Part shown: piece by piece, positions 33,026 through 42,349 of the stretch | Layout of the letters: each line of letters begins with the position of its first letter | Numbering within the stretch: position 1 is the stretch's first letter | NCBI GenBank assembly: GCA_017519415.1 | Contig: JAFWSI010000015.1 | Span: 23,197-87,196 of the forward strand | Source: Ruminococcus sp. | GTDB taxonomy: Bacteria; Bacillota; Clostridia; Oscillospirales; Ruminococcaceae | Direction: 5' to 3' | Length of the DNA: 64,000 nucleotides | The notes under the pieces: model-generated | What the model was told of the DNA's origin: nothing | The model's database searches: none | What the model saw: the letters and a program-made list of their open reading frames with translations, nothing else | Translations under genes and position numbers: made by a program

Positions 33026-34984
33026 ATGTTTGAAAACAATGATAACAATCAGTCAATGAGAGATCCGCAGTTCGAGGTACCGTCACAGTTTGACGACGGC
33101 TATGTTTCGGGCGTGGAAAATGTGACTAAGGGAAGCAGGGGGAAGAAGGCTGCATTGATAGGCGGAATATCCGCAGCAGTTCTCGTGGGCGGCTCCGCAG
33201 CGGCATACGGACTTTCCGATACGGTCAAGAATCAGGTAAAGCTCAGACTCAGCAAGCCGGAGAAGTATTACGCATGGGTAAACGAGAACAATGCGGAAAC
33301 TATTGGCAGCAAGGCTGCGGAGTTTTACAGAAAACGCCTTGACCTTTATGAAAAAGGCCTGTCGGGCGAGCTGAATATCACCTTTGCACCCACCGAGGAG
33401 GGCAAAAACGAGCTTTACGACGAGCTTTTCGGCTACCATAGCTCGGATTCCTCCAATCCTTTCAGAGATATATTCGACAAGAACAGCGAGATCGGCCTAA
33501 ATGTGGAGGGCTCACTGAAGAAGGGCTCGGCAGATCTTTCCATCGGCTTTGATGCGAACAGGGACAGGATCGCGAATTTCGACATCAGGAAAGACAGCAG
33601 CGACAGCGGTCTGTTCATGCGTATCCCCCAGCTCAAGGAACAGTGGATATATACCGATCTTGATAATATCGGCGCAAGTCTGACTGGTTTTTTCCTCGGC
33701 AGGGGAGCTGAAACGGATATGCTCCGTCAGATGATCAACGATCCTGCGTCATTCCTGTCTCCCGAGGATCTCGAAACAGAGGTTAACAGGTATGTTGGCG
33801 TATGGAACAGTATCGCGGACGATGTAAGGATAGAAAAGAAGGAAAGCATTGACATATGCGGTATTACTTCGGATTATACCGTTGCTAAGGTGGAGTTCAC
33901 GGAAAAGGATGTTGACAGACTTGAACTGGCTATGCTCAGGGAGCTCCGCGGCGATAGTATAATCAAGAATATAGTGGTTGATAAGGCGGGCTTTATTGAG
34001 GAGTCCGAGTACTATGAGGACATTGACGGCGAAATAGCTGAGCTGGAAAGTGATCTTGAAGCTGACAGCTACAGTGATGATGTTGAGTTCACCGTAGATA
34101 CATACATCGACGGATCAGGCGTTATAAGAGGAATGTCGTTCTCCGAGGACGATAACAGCAGTACGTTTATAATAGGCAGGGACGGAGATAATATCCGCGG
34201 ATATGTCAGTCGTGTATATGACGGTGCTGAGAATTACAGAGCAGAGCTTTTTGCCGAGGAGAAAGGAAAGAGGAAGTATTCGGGCGAGATCAGAATAAGC
34301 TATGCAGACAATGATTATGTCTACAATGAGGAAAAAGACAGGTATACTATGGAGGAGACACAGAAGAGCGCAGAAATAACCTTCAGGGATGCAGAACTCG
34401 TAAACGAGGAAAAGCTCTATTTCAACTGTGATCTGAAGGTGAATATCCCCGATGAGAATCCTGTTGCAGTAAGCTTCTCAACTGACGGCAAGTCTCAGAA
34501 GATCAAATATGAGGCAGTCTTTGACGAGGTGGATTACGGCGAACTCAATATAACCTATTCCATTAACGACAAGGCAGATATTGAGATCCCCGACAAGAAC
34601 GGCGCATTCGTTCTTGATCCTGAAAATATGGAAGATTTCGAGATCGAGGACTACGTTTCATGGGACGAGATCGAAAGCTTTATCGTTAAAGCGCTGAAGG
34701 GTCTCGGAGTCAGCGACGAAGCGGTCGAAAGTGCGGCAAAAAGCTTCAGAAATGGCTATACCGACCGTGCGGACTATGTCAACGGTCTTAAAGACGAGAT
34801 CGAGATCACTACAGACGAATTTGAAGATTATGACGATGAAGACAACGACTTTTCAACTGCCGGTTCCGGCTTTGAGTTCAACCGCGACGACTATAAGTAT
34901 GAGGATTACAAGGACACTATGTCGGAAGAAGATTTTGAACAGAGGATGGATATGCTCGAAGAGTTTTACAAGAGCGCTGCATAA
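33026..34984 (+). CDS. Large single-pass membrane-anchored protein of unknown function
   Basis: 652 residues. A cytoplasmic stretch of about 37 residues, rich in N/D/Q, is followed by a helix at about 38-58 (KAALIGGISAAVLVGGSAAAYG). The long outer part, about 590 residues, is acidic and strand-rich, with repeated phrases such as GELNITF and GELNITY and ending DEEDFEQRMDMLEEFYKSAA. No catalytic motif is visible. The layout resembles uncharacterised surface proteins of Firmicutes. Start at 33026 after AGGAGG with seven bases between; the reading frame extends upstream without ribosome site. Terminator follows. Confidence 0.65.
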   Translation: MFENNDNNQSMRDPQFEVPSQFDDGYVSGVENVTKGSRGKKAALIGGISAAVLVGGSAAAYGLSDTVKNQVKLRLSKPEKYYAWVNENNAETIGSKAAEFYRKRLDLYEKGLSGELNITFAPTEEGKNELYDELFGYHSSDSSNPFRDIFDKNSEIGLNVEGSLKKGSADLSIGFDANRDRIANFDIRKDSSDSGLFMRIPQLKEQWIYTDLDNIGASLTGFFLGRGAETDMLRQMINDPASFLSPEDLETEVNRYVGVWNSIADDVRIEKKESIDICGITSDYTVAKVEFTEKDVDRLELAMLRELRGDSIIKNIVVDKAGFIEESEYYEDIDGEIAELESDLEADSYSDDVEFTVDTYIDGSGVIRGMSFSEDDNSSTFIIGRDGDNIRGYVSRVYDGAENYRAELFAEEKGKRKYSGEIRISYADNDYVYNEEKDRYTMEETQKSAEITFRDAELVNEEKLYFNCDLKVNIPDENPVAVSFSTDGKSQKIKYEAVFDEVDYGELNITYSINDKADIEIPDKNGAFVLDPENMEDFEIEDYVSWDEIESFIVKALKGLGVSDEAVESAAKSFRNGYTDRADYVNGLKDEIEITTDEFEDYDDEDNDFSTAGSGFEFNRDDYKYEDYKDTMSEEDFEQRMDMLEEFYKSAA

Positions 34985-34995
34985 GATATAAAGAT

Positions 34996-35026
34996 AACGG
35001 CCTCCGTTTGAACGGAGGCCGTTTTT
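34996..35026 (+). terminator. Bidirectional terminator between the surface protein and coaBC
   Basis: AACGGCCTCCGTT and AACGGAGGCCGTT arms with a T-run. Confidence 0.8.
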
Positions 35027-35029
35027 GTG

Positions 35030-36229
35030 TTATTTCTTTTCCGAGAGCTTTTTGAGCTTTGTGAGTATGACGTTTGCAGCGTCGAATTTACTCATCAGCT
35101 CCATTTCCTCGGTATCGTCCCTGGTTATCATGGTGATGATATTGGTATCCGTGCCGAATCCCGAACCTGCGGTCCTCAGGGAGTTTGCACATATCATGTC
35201 GCAGTTTTTCTTTGTAAGCTTTGCACGGGAATTCTCGATAACGTTGTCGGTCTCCATGGAAAAGCCGCAGATGACCTGTCCCTCGCGGCGGTTCTCGCCG
35301 ATATATTTGAGTATGTCGGCGGTGCGCCTGAGAGGTATGCTCATATCGCCGTCGGACTTCTTTATCTTGCTGTCGGCCACAGTTTCGGGAGTATAATCCG
35401 CAACGGCGGCGGCCTTGATTATGATGTCGGTTCCGTCAAGACGCTCCTTAACGGCATTGAACATATCCTCGGCGGACTTTACGGGAACTACGTTCACAAA
35501 CATGGGCGGATCAACGTCCGTGTGCGCCGCAACAACGGTAACATCGGCGCCGCGGAGCATTGCTGCCCTTGCAAGGGCGAAGCCCATTTTCCCGCTGGAA
35601 TGATTGGAGATGAAGCGGACGGGGTCTATGCTTTCACGGGTAGCGCCTGCGGTAACGAGTATCTTTTTTCCTGACAGATCCTTCTCAAAAGCAGCTTCAC
35701 GTACTATATACTCCAAGAGAGTTTCCTCGTCGGGGAGCTTTCCGTCGCCGATGTCGCGGTTCGCAAGCATTCCGCGGACGGGCTCCACTATCTCATAGCC
35801 GAATTTTTTCAGTTTTTCGATATTGTCCTGAACGATGGGATTATGGAACATATTGTGATTCATGGCTGGGGCGATTATCTTCTTGCAGGTGCAGGCCATG
35901 ACCGTTGTGGTGAGCATATCGTCTGCGATGCCGTTTGCTATCTTGCCGATGACGTTGGCGGAAGCAGGAGCTATCATAACTACATCAGCCTTTTTGGCTA
36001 TGGAAACGTGCTCCACGCTGTACTCGAAGCTGCGGTCAAAGGTGTCTATAAGGCATTTGTTCTGAGTAAGGGTCTCAAAAGTGAGGGGGTGTACGAAGTT
36101 AAGGGAATTTGGCGTCATTGCAACGTGTACGTCTGCTCCGAGCTTTGTGAGCATACGGGCAAGGTTGCATATCTTGTATACGGCTATAGAGCCTGTTACG
36201 CCGAGTAATACTGTTTTTCCTGTAAGCAT
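35030..36229 (-). CDS. coaBC: Bifunctional phosphopantothenoylcysteine decarboxylase / synthase
   Basis: 399 residues. N-terminal flavoprotein CoaC: VLLGVTGSIAVYKICNLARML, then PAMNHNMFHNPIVQDN, a decarboxylase signature. C-terminal CoaB: KILVTAGATRESIDPVRFISNHSSGKMGFALARAA and IIKAAAVADYTPE. Makes 4'-phosphopantetheine, the coenzyme A precursor. The start at 36229 follows a GAGGTG site. Upstream on the same strand are D-lactate dehydrogenase and other genes; the run is tight enough for one operon. Confidence 0.95.
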   Translation of the reverse strand: MLTGKTVLLGVTGSIAVYKICNLARMLTKLGADVHVAMTPNSLNFVHPLTFETLTQNKCLIDTFDRSFEYSVEHVSIAKKADVVMIAPASANVIGKIANGIADDMLTTTVMACTCKKIIAPAMNHNMFHNPIVQDNIEKLKKFGYEIVEPVRGMLANRDIGDGKLPDEETLLEYIVREAAFEKDLSGKKILVTAGATRESIDPVRFISNHSSGKMGFALARAAMLRGADVTVVAAHTDVDPPMFVNVVPVKSAEDMFNAVKERLDGTDIIIKAAAVADYTPETVADSKIKKSDGDMSIPLRRTADILKYIGENRREGQVICGFSMETDNVIENSRAKLTKKNCDMICANSLRTAGSGFGTDTNIITMITRDDTEEMELMSKFDAANVILTKLKKLSEKK

Positions 36230-36239
36230 GGCATTCACC

Positions 36240-37220
36240 TCATATATGGAGCTCGTTTGCGCACTCTTCGCCGTTGTGGCAGGCGAGAATATTGCTGACT
36301 GTAGTCTCTGCGATATTGTGGAGAGCCTCCTCTGTAAGGAAAGCCTGATGTGAAGTAACGATGACATTGGGCATGGAACTGAGCCTTGCAAGGGTATCGT
36401 CGGCAATGATATGTCCCGAGAAATCCTGGAAGAACACGTCAGCCTCCTCCTCGTATACGTCAAGGCAGGCAGCTCCTATCTTACGTGCCTTTATGCCCTC
36501 AAGGAGAGCCTCTGCGTCGATAAGTGCGCCTCTGGAAGTATTGATGATGACCACGCCTTTTTTCAGCTTGTCTATGGAGCTGCTGTCTATCATATGGTAG
36601 GTCTCCTCGGTGAGGGGGCAGTGGAAGGAGATAATATCGCTGCGGCTGAAAAGCTCGTCCAGCTCTACGTACTCGATGCCGCTGTCCTTTGCGGGGAACT
36701 TGTCATAGGCGATGACGTTCATGCCGAAGCCGCGGCAGATATTTATGAAGATACGTCCTATCTTACCTGTACCCACAACGCCTACGGTCTTGCCGTGAAG
36801 GTCGAAGCCCGTGAGACCGTTCAGCGAGAAGTTGTGGTCTCTTGTGCGGATATAGGCCTTGTGTACACGGCGTATGGACGTTAGGAGAAGAGCCATTGCG
36901 TGCTCGGCGACCGCATAGGGCGAGTAGGCAGGCACGCTGACTACTCTCAGCTTGTCCTTGGCGTATTTTATATCGACATTGTTATAGCCCGCACAGCGGA
37001 GCGCAAGCGTCTTCACGCCAAGCTCGCAGAGCTTGTCAATGACGGCTGCGTTTACGGTATCGTTTACGAATACGCAGGCTGCCTCGCAGCCCTTTGCCAG
37101 CTCTGCGGTATCCTCGTTGAGCTTTGTCTCGTAGAATTTGAAGCGTATATCGTTTTCTTTGCCGAATTTTTCAAATGACGGGATGTCATAGGTCTTTGTA
37201 TCGAAAAAAGCTACCTTCAT
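36240..37220 (-). CDS. ldhA: D-lactate dehydrogenase (2-hydroxyacid dehydrogenase family)
   Basis: 326 residues. NAD-binding motif VGVVGTGKIGRIF, the arginine in LALRCAGYNNVD, NTSRGALIDAEAL, and the histidine in VTSHQAFLTEEAL. This is the arrangement of D-lactate dehydrogenases of the LdhA type; it reduces pyruvate with NADH in fermentation. Related enzymes can reduce other 2-oxoacids. It starts at 37220 after an AAAGG site and lies 10 bases before coaBC. Confidence 0.88.
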   Translation of the reverse strand: MKVAFFDTKTYDIPSFEKFGKENDIRFKFYETKLNEDTAELAKGCEAACVFVNDTVNAAVIDKLCELGVKTLALRCAGYNNVDIKYAKDKLRVVSVPAYSPYAVAEHAMALLLTSIRRVHKAYIRTRDHNFSLNGLTGFDLHGKTVGVVGTGKIGRIFINICRGFGMNVIAYDKFPAKDSGIEYVELDELFSRSDIISFHCPLTEETYHMIDSSSIDKLKKGVVIINTSRGALIDAEALLEGIKARKIGAACLDVYEEEADVFFQDFSGHIIADDTLARLSSMPNVIVTSHQAFLTEEALHNIAETTVSNILACHNGEECANELHI

Positions 37221-37249
37221 GGCTTTCACCTTTCCTTTCGCTATAAGAA

Positions 37250-38533
37250 TTATTTTATATCTATAAGTCTGCTGTCAAGCATTTCCTGCGCGGCCAGCAT
37301 GACTCCGAGCTTGCCGCCGGTATAGGTTATGCCGCCCTGCATCCACACCGCATAGGGCTCCCGGAGGGGAGCGTCTGCGGACAGCTCTATGGAGGCGCCG
37401 TTGGTAAATGCTCCCGCCGCCATTATCACCTGACTGGAATAGCCCGGCATATCCCAAGGCTCGGGAGTAACAAAGGAATCAACGGGAGCGCCCTTCTGTA
37501 TACCGCGGCAGAATGCGCATAAATGCTCCTCGTCGCCGAGCTTCACCGCAGTGATTATATCGCCGCGGGGCTCGTCCTTGCGGGGAGAGCATTCAAAGCC
37601 CAGCATAGTGAAAAGCTCGCTGGCAAATGCCGAGGTCTTGATCGCGCTTGCCACCACGTCGGGAGCAAAGAACAGTCCCAGCAGCATCTCACGGTTCATG
37701 CCGAGAGTGCAGCCCACTTCCTTTCCCATGCCGACGCAGGTAAGACGGTATGAGCAGAGCTCCACAAGATCGGCTCTTCCTGCGATATATCCGCCTGTGC
37801 GGGCAATGCCTCCGCCTGCGTTCTTTATGAGTGAGCCGATTATTACGTCCGCGCCTACAGCCGTCGGCTCTCTGTCCTCGACGAACTCTCCGTAGCAGTT
37901 GTCCACCATGACGATAATATCGGGGTTGCCAGTTCTGGCTGCCCTGATCATCTTTTCTATATCTGCAACGGTAAAGGCTCCTCTAAGTGAGTATCCCCGC
38001 GAACGCTGGATATATGCCACCTTTGCGTTTTTTACGGCTGCGGTTATGCCCTCGAGATCGGGGGAGCCGTTTTCAAGGAGATCTACCTGACCGTATTCAA
38101 CGCCATAGTCCATAAGGGAGCCGTTCCCCTTTGTGCCGCTTATGCCGATGACCTCTTCAAGGGTATCGTAGGGCTTTCCCGTGATGGATACTATCCTGTC
38201 GCCTGTGCGGAGTACTCCGAAGAGCGCAACCGACAGCGCATGGGTGCCCGAAACGAAGTTGAAGCGCACCAGTGCGTCCTCGGCTCCGAGAGCCTGTGCG
38301 AATACCTTGTCTATGATCTCTCTGCCCATATCTCCGTAGCCGTAGCCTGTGGAGCCGTAAAAGCAGGGCTCGCTGACCTTGTTGTCGGAGAAGGCCTTCA
38401 GCACCTTGGCGCCGCAGTATTCCGCATTCGCCTCAATAGCCGCAAAGGCTTCCCTGCAATTCTTTTCGGCCTGTGCGGCAAGCTCTGCGAGCCTGCTGTC
38501 AAAGCCGTACAATGCGTTTATCCTGTCGTTCAT
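37250..38533 (-). CDS. Methionine-gamma-lyase-family PLP enzyme (aluminium-resistance protein)
   Basis: 427 residues. It matches the YnbB-type family often called aluminum resistance protein: FNFVSGTHALSVALFGVLR, YGSTGYGYGDMGRE, AYIQRSRGYSLR, VDNCYGEF and SLIKNAGGGIARTGGYIAG, where the lysine would hold PLP. Family members resemble cystathionine gamma/beta-lyases; the true substrate is not settled. RBS AAGGA before the start at 38533. Confidence 0.88.
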   Translation of the reverse strand: MNDRINALYGFDSRLAELAAQAEKNCREAFAAIEANAEYCGAKVLKAFSDNKVSEPCFYGSTGYGYGDMGREIIDKVFAQALGAEDALVRFNFVSGTHALSVALFGVLRTGDRIVSITGKPYDTLEEVIGISGTKGNGSLMDYGVEYGQVDLLENGSPDLEGITAAVKNAKVAYIQRSRGYSLRGAFTVADIEKMIRAARTGNPDIIVMVDNCYGEFVEDREPTAVGADVIIGSLIKNAGGGIARTGGYIAGRADLVELCSYRLTCVGMGKEVGCTLGMNREMLLGLFFAPDVVASAIKTSAFASELFTMLGFECSPRKDEPRGDIITAVKLGDEEHLCAFCRGIQKGAPVDSFVTPEPWDMPGYSSQVIMAAGAFTNGASIELSADAPLREPYAVWMQGGITYTGGKLGVMLAAQEMLDSRLIDIK

Positions 38534-38563
38534 ATCTTATCCTTTCCTTATACGGAGCGCATT

Positions 38564-39364
38564 TCACGCTCTCTCCTCGAGGCGGCCCTTTGCCGCGCTT
38601 TCCTTCTCGATGTCGATACGCTCGAGAACTATCTCACGTCCCGCAACGCGGAAACCGATCTCCTTGTAGAAGCTTACCCTGACGTCAAGGGCCAGCAGAT
38701 AGGCTCTCTTTCCGAGTCCGTTGAAGAACTTTGCCAGCCATTTCAGGAATTCCCTTGCGTAGCCCCGTCCGCGGGCTGCGGTATTGGTGGCCACCTGACC
38801 TATGAGGACAGTGCTGCCTATATCGTATACTGCCGAAGCCGTGGTTGAATCGCGGTAGGTGAACACACGGCTGATACCGTGGCGGCAGCGATGGGAGGTA
38901 TCGGTGTACCAAAGAGAGAAATCCGCTATATTCGGGAAGCCCTCGCTGAGTATCTTGTATACGTCGGAGAGATTGGGATTGAACTCAACGTGCTCCTCGA
39001 TGGCTTCAAGGGGAGAATCGTCGGGTATGAGCTCGAATATGGTGCGGTTGAGCACCTGATACCTTTCGGGTATCTTTATCCCCTCAAGTATCTTCTGATC
39101 GCCCTCAATGCGGAAGGGCACGTTCATGCTCACGAAGAGGTCGATCTCCTCGTTGGGCTCGAGATTGCCGTCGCCGCAGATAATGAGGGTGGAATTGATT
39201 ATGAACATGAAGCCTGTGCCTGTTCCGTCGGTTATCTTGTAAAAGCGGCAGAATTCGTAATTCGGCCCGTAGGCTCTCATATATGCCAGCATTTTCTTGC
39301 CCGAGAGCGTCTTGTTGAGCAGTGCGCGGTCAAGCTCGTGCTCGTGTTCGATAAGTTTTATCAT
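38564..39364 (-). CDS. GNAT-family N-acetyltransferase
   Basis: 266 residues. The C-terminal half has the acetyl-CoA motif GQVATNTAARGRGYAREFLKWL and LALDVRVSFYKEIGF. The N-terminal half is family-typical of GNAT proteins from Clostridia but has no assigned substrate. It overlaps the next gene upstream by four bases (ATGA), so translation is coupled with the M42 peptidase genes. Substrate unknown. Confidence 0.82.
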   Translation of the reverse strand: MIKLIEHEHELDRALLNKTLSGKKMLAYMRAYGPNYEFCRFYKITDGTGTGFMFIINSTLIICGDGNLEPNEEIDLFVSMNVPFRIEGDQKILEGIKIPERYQVLNRTIFELIPDDSPLEAIEEHVEFNPNLSDVYKILSEGFPNIADFSLWYTDTSHRCRHGISRVFTYRDSTTASAVYDIGSTVLIGQVATNTAARGRGYAREFLKWLAKFFNGLGKRAYLLALDVRVSFYKEIGFRVAGREIVLERIDIEKESAAKGRLEERA

Positions 39365-40377
39365 AATTCGGGTATCCTCTTGGAAAGTGTTCTTACAAGC
39401 CTGTATGTGCTTTCAAGGTCGGCGGATTCTATCACCGACGAGGGGGAATGCAGGTATCTGCACGGCAGGGATACGGCAATCGTGCGGACTCCCTTACCGC
39501 TTATATGGATAGCTCCCGCGTCGTTTCCGCCTGCTATCATGGTCTTGGTCTGACAGGGAAGCCCTTCCTCCTTTGCAATATCAAAGGCAAGGCTGTAGAG
39601 CTCCTTGTCGTATATGGTATGACGGTCCATGAAGGAGATCACGGGTCCCTTGCCCAGCTCGCACACTCTCTTTGCGCCTTCCGCGCCGTCAATGTCGGCG
39701 GCTGTCGTGGCTTCGAGGACTATCGCATAGTCGGGAGCTACTGCAAAGGCGGAGACTGCCGAGCCGCGGAGCCCTATCTCTTCCTGTACGTTGAAAACGA
39801 AATAGGTGTCATATTCGTGCTCTTCACGGAGCAGTTCTATCATCATGGCGCAGCCTGCACGGTCGTCCAGAGCCTTTGACTTTATGCGTGTGCCCAGCTC
39901 GGCGAACTCCGAGGAGAAGTAAGCGCAGTCTCCGGGAGAGACATACTTTTCAGCCTCGGCTTTGTCAGCGGCTCCGATGTCTATGTAAAGACTGTCGGTG
40001 TCGGGAGCCTTTTCGCGCTGCTCCTTGCTGAGATTGTGGACTGCGGTGGAGCCAACCACTCCGTTTATGCGTTCTTTCCCCACGCGGACCTGTCTGCCGA
40101 TGATGACCGATGGGTCTATGCCGCCTACGGTCCCGAAGCTCAGGGTGCCGTCGCCTCTTACGGAGGTTATCATAAAGCCCACCTCGTCCATATGTGCGCA
40201 TATCATCAGTTTCTTTGCGGGAGTCTTTCTGCCCTTTCTGAAGCAGATGATACTGCCGAGGCTGTCCACGCGGTATTCGCAGACGTCCTTGATTTTATTG
40301 ATTATAAGTTCGCGGACTGCGCTCTCATCGCCGGAGATCCCGTCGGTAAGGCACAGCTCTTTCAGTAATTCCTTCAT
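39361..40377 (-). CDS. M42-family glutamyl aminopeptidase / cellulase-M-like
   Basis: 338 residues. Metal-binding and catalytic motifs: AHMDEVG, ALDDRAGCAMM, VQEEIGLRGS, LEATTAAD and RYLHSPSSV. M42 peptidases form large tetrahedral particles that trim peptides. It is the downstream one of two tandem M42 genes, separated from the other by a one-base overlap (40377). The two are diverged paralogues and may have different peptide preferences. Confidence 0.93.
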   Translation of the reverse strand: MKELLKELCLTDGISGDESAVRELIINKIKDVCEYRVDSLGSIICFRKGRKTPAKKLMICAHMDEVGFMITSVRGDGTLSFGTVGGIDPSVIIGRQVRVGKERINGVVGSTAVHNLSKEQREKAPDTDSLYIDIGAADKAEAEKYVSPGDCAYFSSEFAELGTRIKSKALDDRAGCAMMIELLREEHEYDTYFVFNVQEEIGLRGSAVSAFAVAPDYAIVLEATTAADIDGAEGAKRVCELGKGPVISFMDRHTIYDKELYSLAFDIAKEEGLPCQTKTMIAGGNDAGAIHISGKGVRTIAVSLPCRYLHSPSSVIESADLESTYRLVRTLSKRIPEL

Positions 40378-41390
40378 TATTCGCCCTCCGTTATAAATCC
40401 TGCCAGCAGCCTTGCAGTCAGCTCAACATCTGTAAGGTCTATGACCTCGGCGGGAGTGTGCATATTCCGCAGGGGTATTGACAGGGTGCAGGCCTTTGCA
40501 CCGCAGCGGTTCACGGAATAGCGGTCGGCGTTGGTGGAGGTGAGACCGCTCATTACTTCGGTCTGATAGGGTATATTTCCCGCCTTTGCGGCGTTTATCA
40601 GTCCGTCGCTGATCTCTCTTGACAGAGAGGGCGAAATGCCTATCATGGGACCTTTCCCGAGATAGCCGCATTTGCTCTCGTCCTCGCCAATGGCGTATGC
40701 GAAGCTAACGTCCACAGCAATAGCAATATCGGGGTTTATATCAAAAGCGCCTATCTTCGCGCCGCGCTCGCCCACCTCCTCCTGAGCGGAGAAAATGACG
40801 GTGACGTTGTATGCGGTCTTTTTGCCTTTCAGCATCTCCAGTGCGTAAAGTATGGCGGCCGCTCCGCAGCGGTCGTCCAGAGCGCCGCCTGTGATGCGGC
40901 TGCCGAGGAGCTCACGGCAGGATACGTCAAAGGTGACTGAGTCGCCCTGAGATATAATGAGTTCAAGCTCTTCCTTTGTCATACCCGTATCTATGGACAC
41001 CTCGTCTATCTCGGGGACCTTGCTGCTGCCGCCTGTAAGATGAGGAGGCACGGAGCATATAACGCCCTTTATGTCGCGTTTGCCGTGTATCACCACGGGC
41101 TGAGCCGGGAGGAGCCTGCGGTCGATGCCGCCGATATTCCCCACTTTTATGAAGCCGTCGTCGGTTATATAGGTCACGGCGAAGCCTATCTGATCTATAT
41201 GAGCGTCCAGCACCAGAGAGGGAAGCCCTTCCCTGTGTTCGCCGAAGTGCCCTGTAACGTTTCCGTTTATTATACCGGCGTCGGGGCAGAAGCTCCGCAG
41301 CATTTCCAGCGCAGCCTCCGCAGCGTTCCTTTCGCTGCCTGAGGCTCCGTGAACCTCCGAAAGCGCTGTAACAGTCTGTTTCAGATCCAT
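40377..41390 (-). CDS. M42-family aminopeptidase (second tandem copy)
   Basis: 337 residues. Motifs: AHIDQIGF, GALDDRCGAAAIL, SAQEEVGERGA, AVDVSFA and the final NMHTPAEVI. The start at 41390 is used because AAAGGA lies nine bases before it; an in-frame ATG 18 bases upstream has no ribosome site. Tandem M42 copies suggest hetero-oligomers as seen in some archaea; this is inference. Confidence 0.93.
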   Translation of the reverse strand: MDLKQTVTALSEVHGASGSERNAAEAALEMLRSFCPDAGIINGNVTGHFGEHREGLPSLVLDAHIDQIGFAVTYITDDGFIKVGNIGGIDRRLLPAQPVVIHGKRDIKGVICSVPPHLTGGSSKVPEIDEVSIDTGMTKEELELIISQGDSVTFDVSCRELLGSRITGGALDDRCGAAAILYALEMLKGKKTAYNVTVIFSAQEEVGERGAKIGAFDINPDIAIAVDVSFAYAIGEDESKCGYLGKGPMIGISPSLSREISDGLINAAKAGNIPYQTEVMSGLTSTNADRYSVNRCGAKACTLSIPLRNMHTPAEVIDLTDVELTARLLAGFITEGE

Positions 41391-41461
41391 TTTGTCAGTT
41401 CCTTTCATACCGAGGGGTAAAAATATATCAACTTATATTATATCAGAGATCGGAAGTTTTT

Positions 41462-42031
41462 TCAATAGCTTTTGCTGTCTTGTATTTTATTTCCGCGGGG
41501 AGATGGCATGAGCTCACATACGGCCGCAACGAAGCTGCCTCCCTTTATGATGAACTGCCGGAAGCGGCAGCCGGGGAGATCGGTAATTATCCTGTCTCCC
41601 TCGAAGCGGAACTCCACTGTGTCCATAGGGTAGGATATGCCCGAGCCTATGGCCTTTACATAGGACTCCTTCAGCGTCCACAGGCGGAAGAAGATCAGGT
41701 CTTTTTCGGCCTCGGGAGCGCTTTCCACCATTTTGCGCTCGCTTGCTGAAAAGGCTCGCTTCATCACATTGGGGCGGTATTTTCTTACTTTTTCGCAGTC
41801 GATACCGCATTCATAATCCGAGACTATGCAGGCTGTAATCCCCTCGGCATGGGAGAGGTTGTAGTGGACGTCGGGGTGCTCGGCAAGAGAGGGCTTGCCC
41901 ATTCTGCCCTTTATAACGGGAGTGTCCTCGCTGTATTCTATTTTCCGCAGCTTCAGGCATTCCCCGAGAAGTCTGTGGGCATGGCGGTGGAGTCCGCCTC
42001 TGTCCGTGCAGGTCAAAGAGATCATTATCAT
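41462..42031 (-). CDS. 4'-phosphopantetheinyl transferase (Sfp type)
   Basis: 189 residues. Motifs: GKPSLAEHPDVHYNLSHAEG, CGIDCEKVR and FFRLWTLKESYVKAIGSG. It activates carrier proteins by attaching phosphopantetheine. No polyketide or nonribosomal synthetase gene is in the window, so the partner lies elsewhere. Starts at 42031 after AGGTGAT. It has its own promoter. Confidence 0.9.
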   Translation of the reverse strand: MIMISLTCTDRGGLHRHAHRLLGECLKLRKIEYSEDTPVIKGRMGKPSLAEHPDVHYNLSHAEGITACIVSDYECGIDCEKVRKYRPNVMKRAFSASERKMVESAPEAEKDLIFFRLWTLKESYVKAIGSGISYPMDTVEFRFEGDRIITDLPGCRFRQFIIKGGSFVAAVCELMPSPRGNKIQDSKSY

Positions 42032-42047
42032 AATTATCACCTATGTT

Positions 42048-42076
42048 ATTATATCAGATACCGTGTACTTTTACAA
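42048..42076 (-). promoter_or_regulatory. Promoter of the phosphopantetheinyl transferase gene
   Basis: On the minus strand, TTGTAA (42076-42071), 17 bases, perfect TATAAT (42053-42048). Confidence 0.65.
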
Positions 42077-42145
42077 GCGGAAGTGACAAATGTAATTGTG
42101 AAAGTGACATACATTACCTTGAATACAGAGCCAAAGGGAGGTATT

Positions 42146-42257
42146 ATAGTAACAGAGAACGATATTGAAGTCTGCGGAAAAGATCTTTGAAGCGCTGCTT
42201 GAAGCAACCTGCGGCAGCTGCTGCGATGAGATACAGAAAACAGGAGCTATAGGCTGA
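42146..42257 (+). pseudogene. Possible broken small gene or cysteine-rich peptide
   Basis: Two overlapping reading frames join at an A-run near 42178-42181: the first gives VTENDIEVCGK and the second KIFEALLEATCGSCCDEIQK to a stop at 42255. A GGGAGG site lies at 42136-42141, but no proper start codon follows it in the first frame. The second frame could start at a TTG (42165). It may be a decayed gene or a short peptide with a CGSCC motif. Weak evidence. Confidence 0.25.
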
Positions 42258-42266
42258 TGAATGATA

Positions 42267-42295
42267 TTGAATCGGCCTGTTATATGTGGTATAAT
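42267..42295 (+). promoter_or_regulatory. Promoter of the small-membrane-protein/PstS-like operon
   Basis: TTGAAT (42267-42272), 17 bases, perfect TATAAT (42290-42295). Confidence 0.65.
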
Positions 42296-42349
42296 CAAGA
42301 CAGACGATATGTGCTGTCAGACAATTGAAATACGAAAGGAGTTCTGAGT

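Larger units (their letters stand above)
42077..42349. other. Gene-poor stretch with a possible gene remnant and a promoter
   Basis: No full gene. It holds a repeated GTGACA element (42084 and 42109), the broken reading frame at 42146-42257 and the promoter at 42267-42295. Confidence 0.4.
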
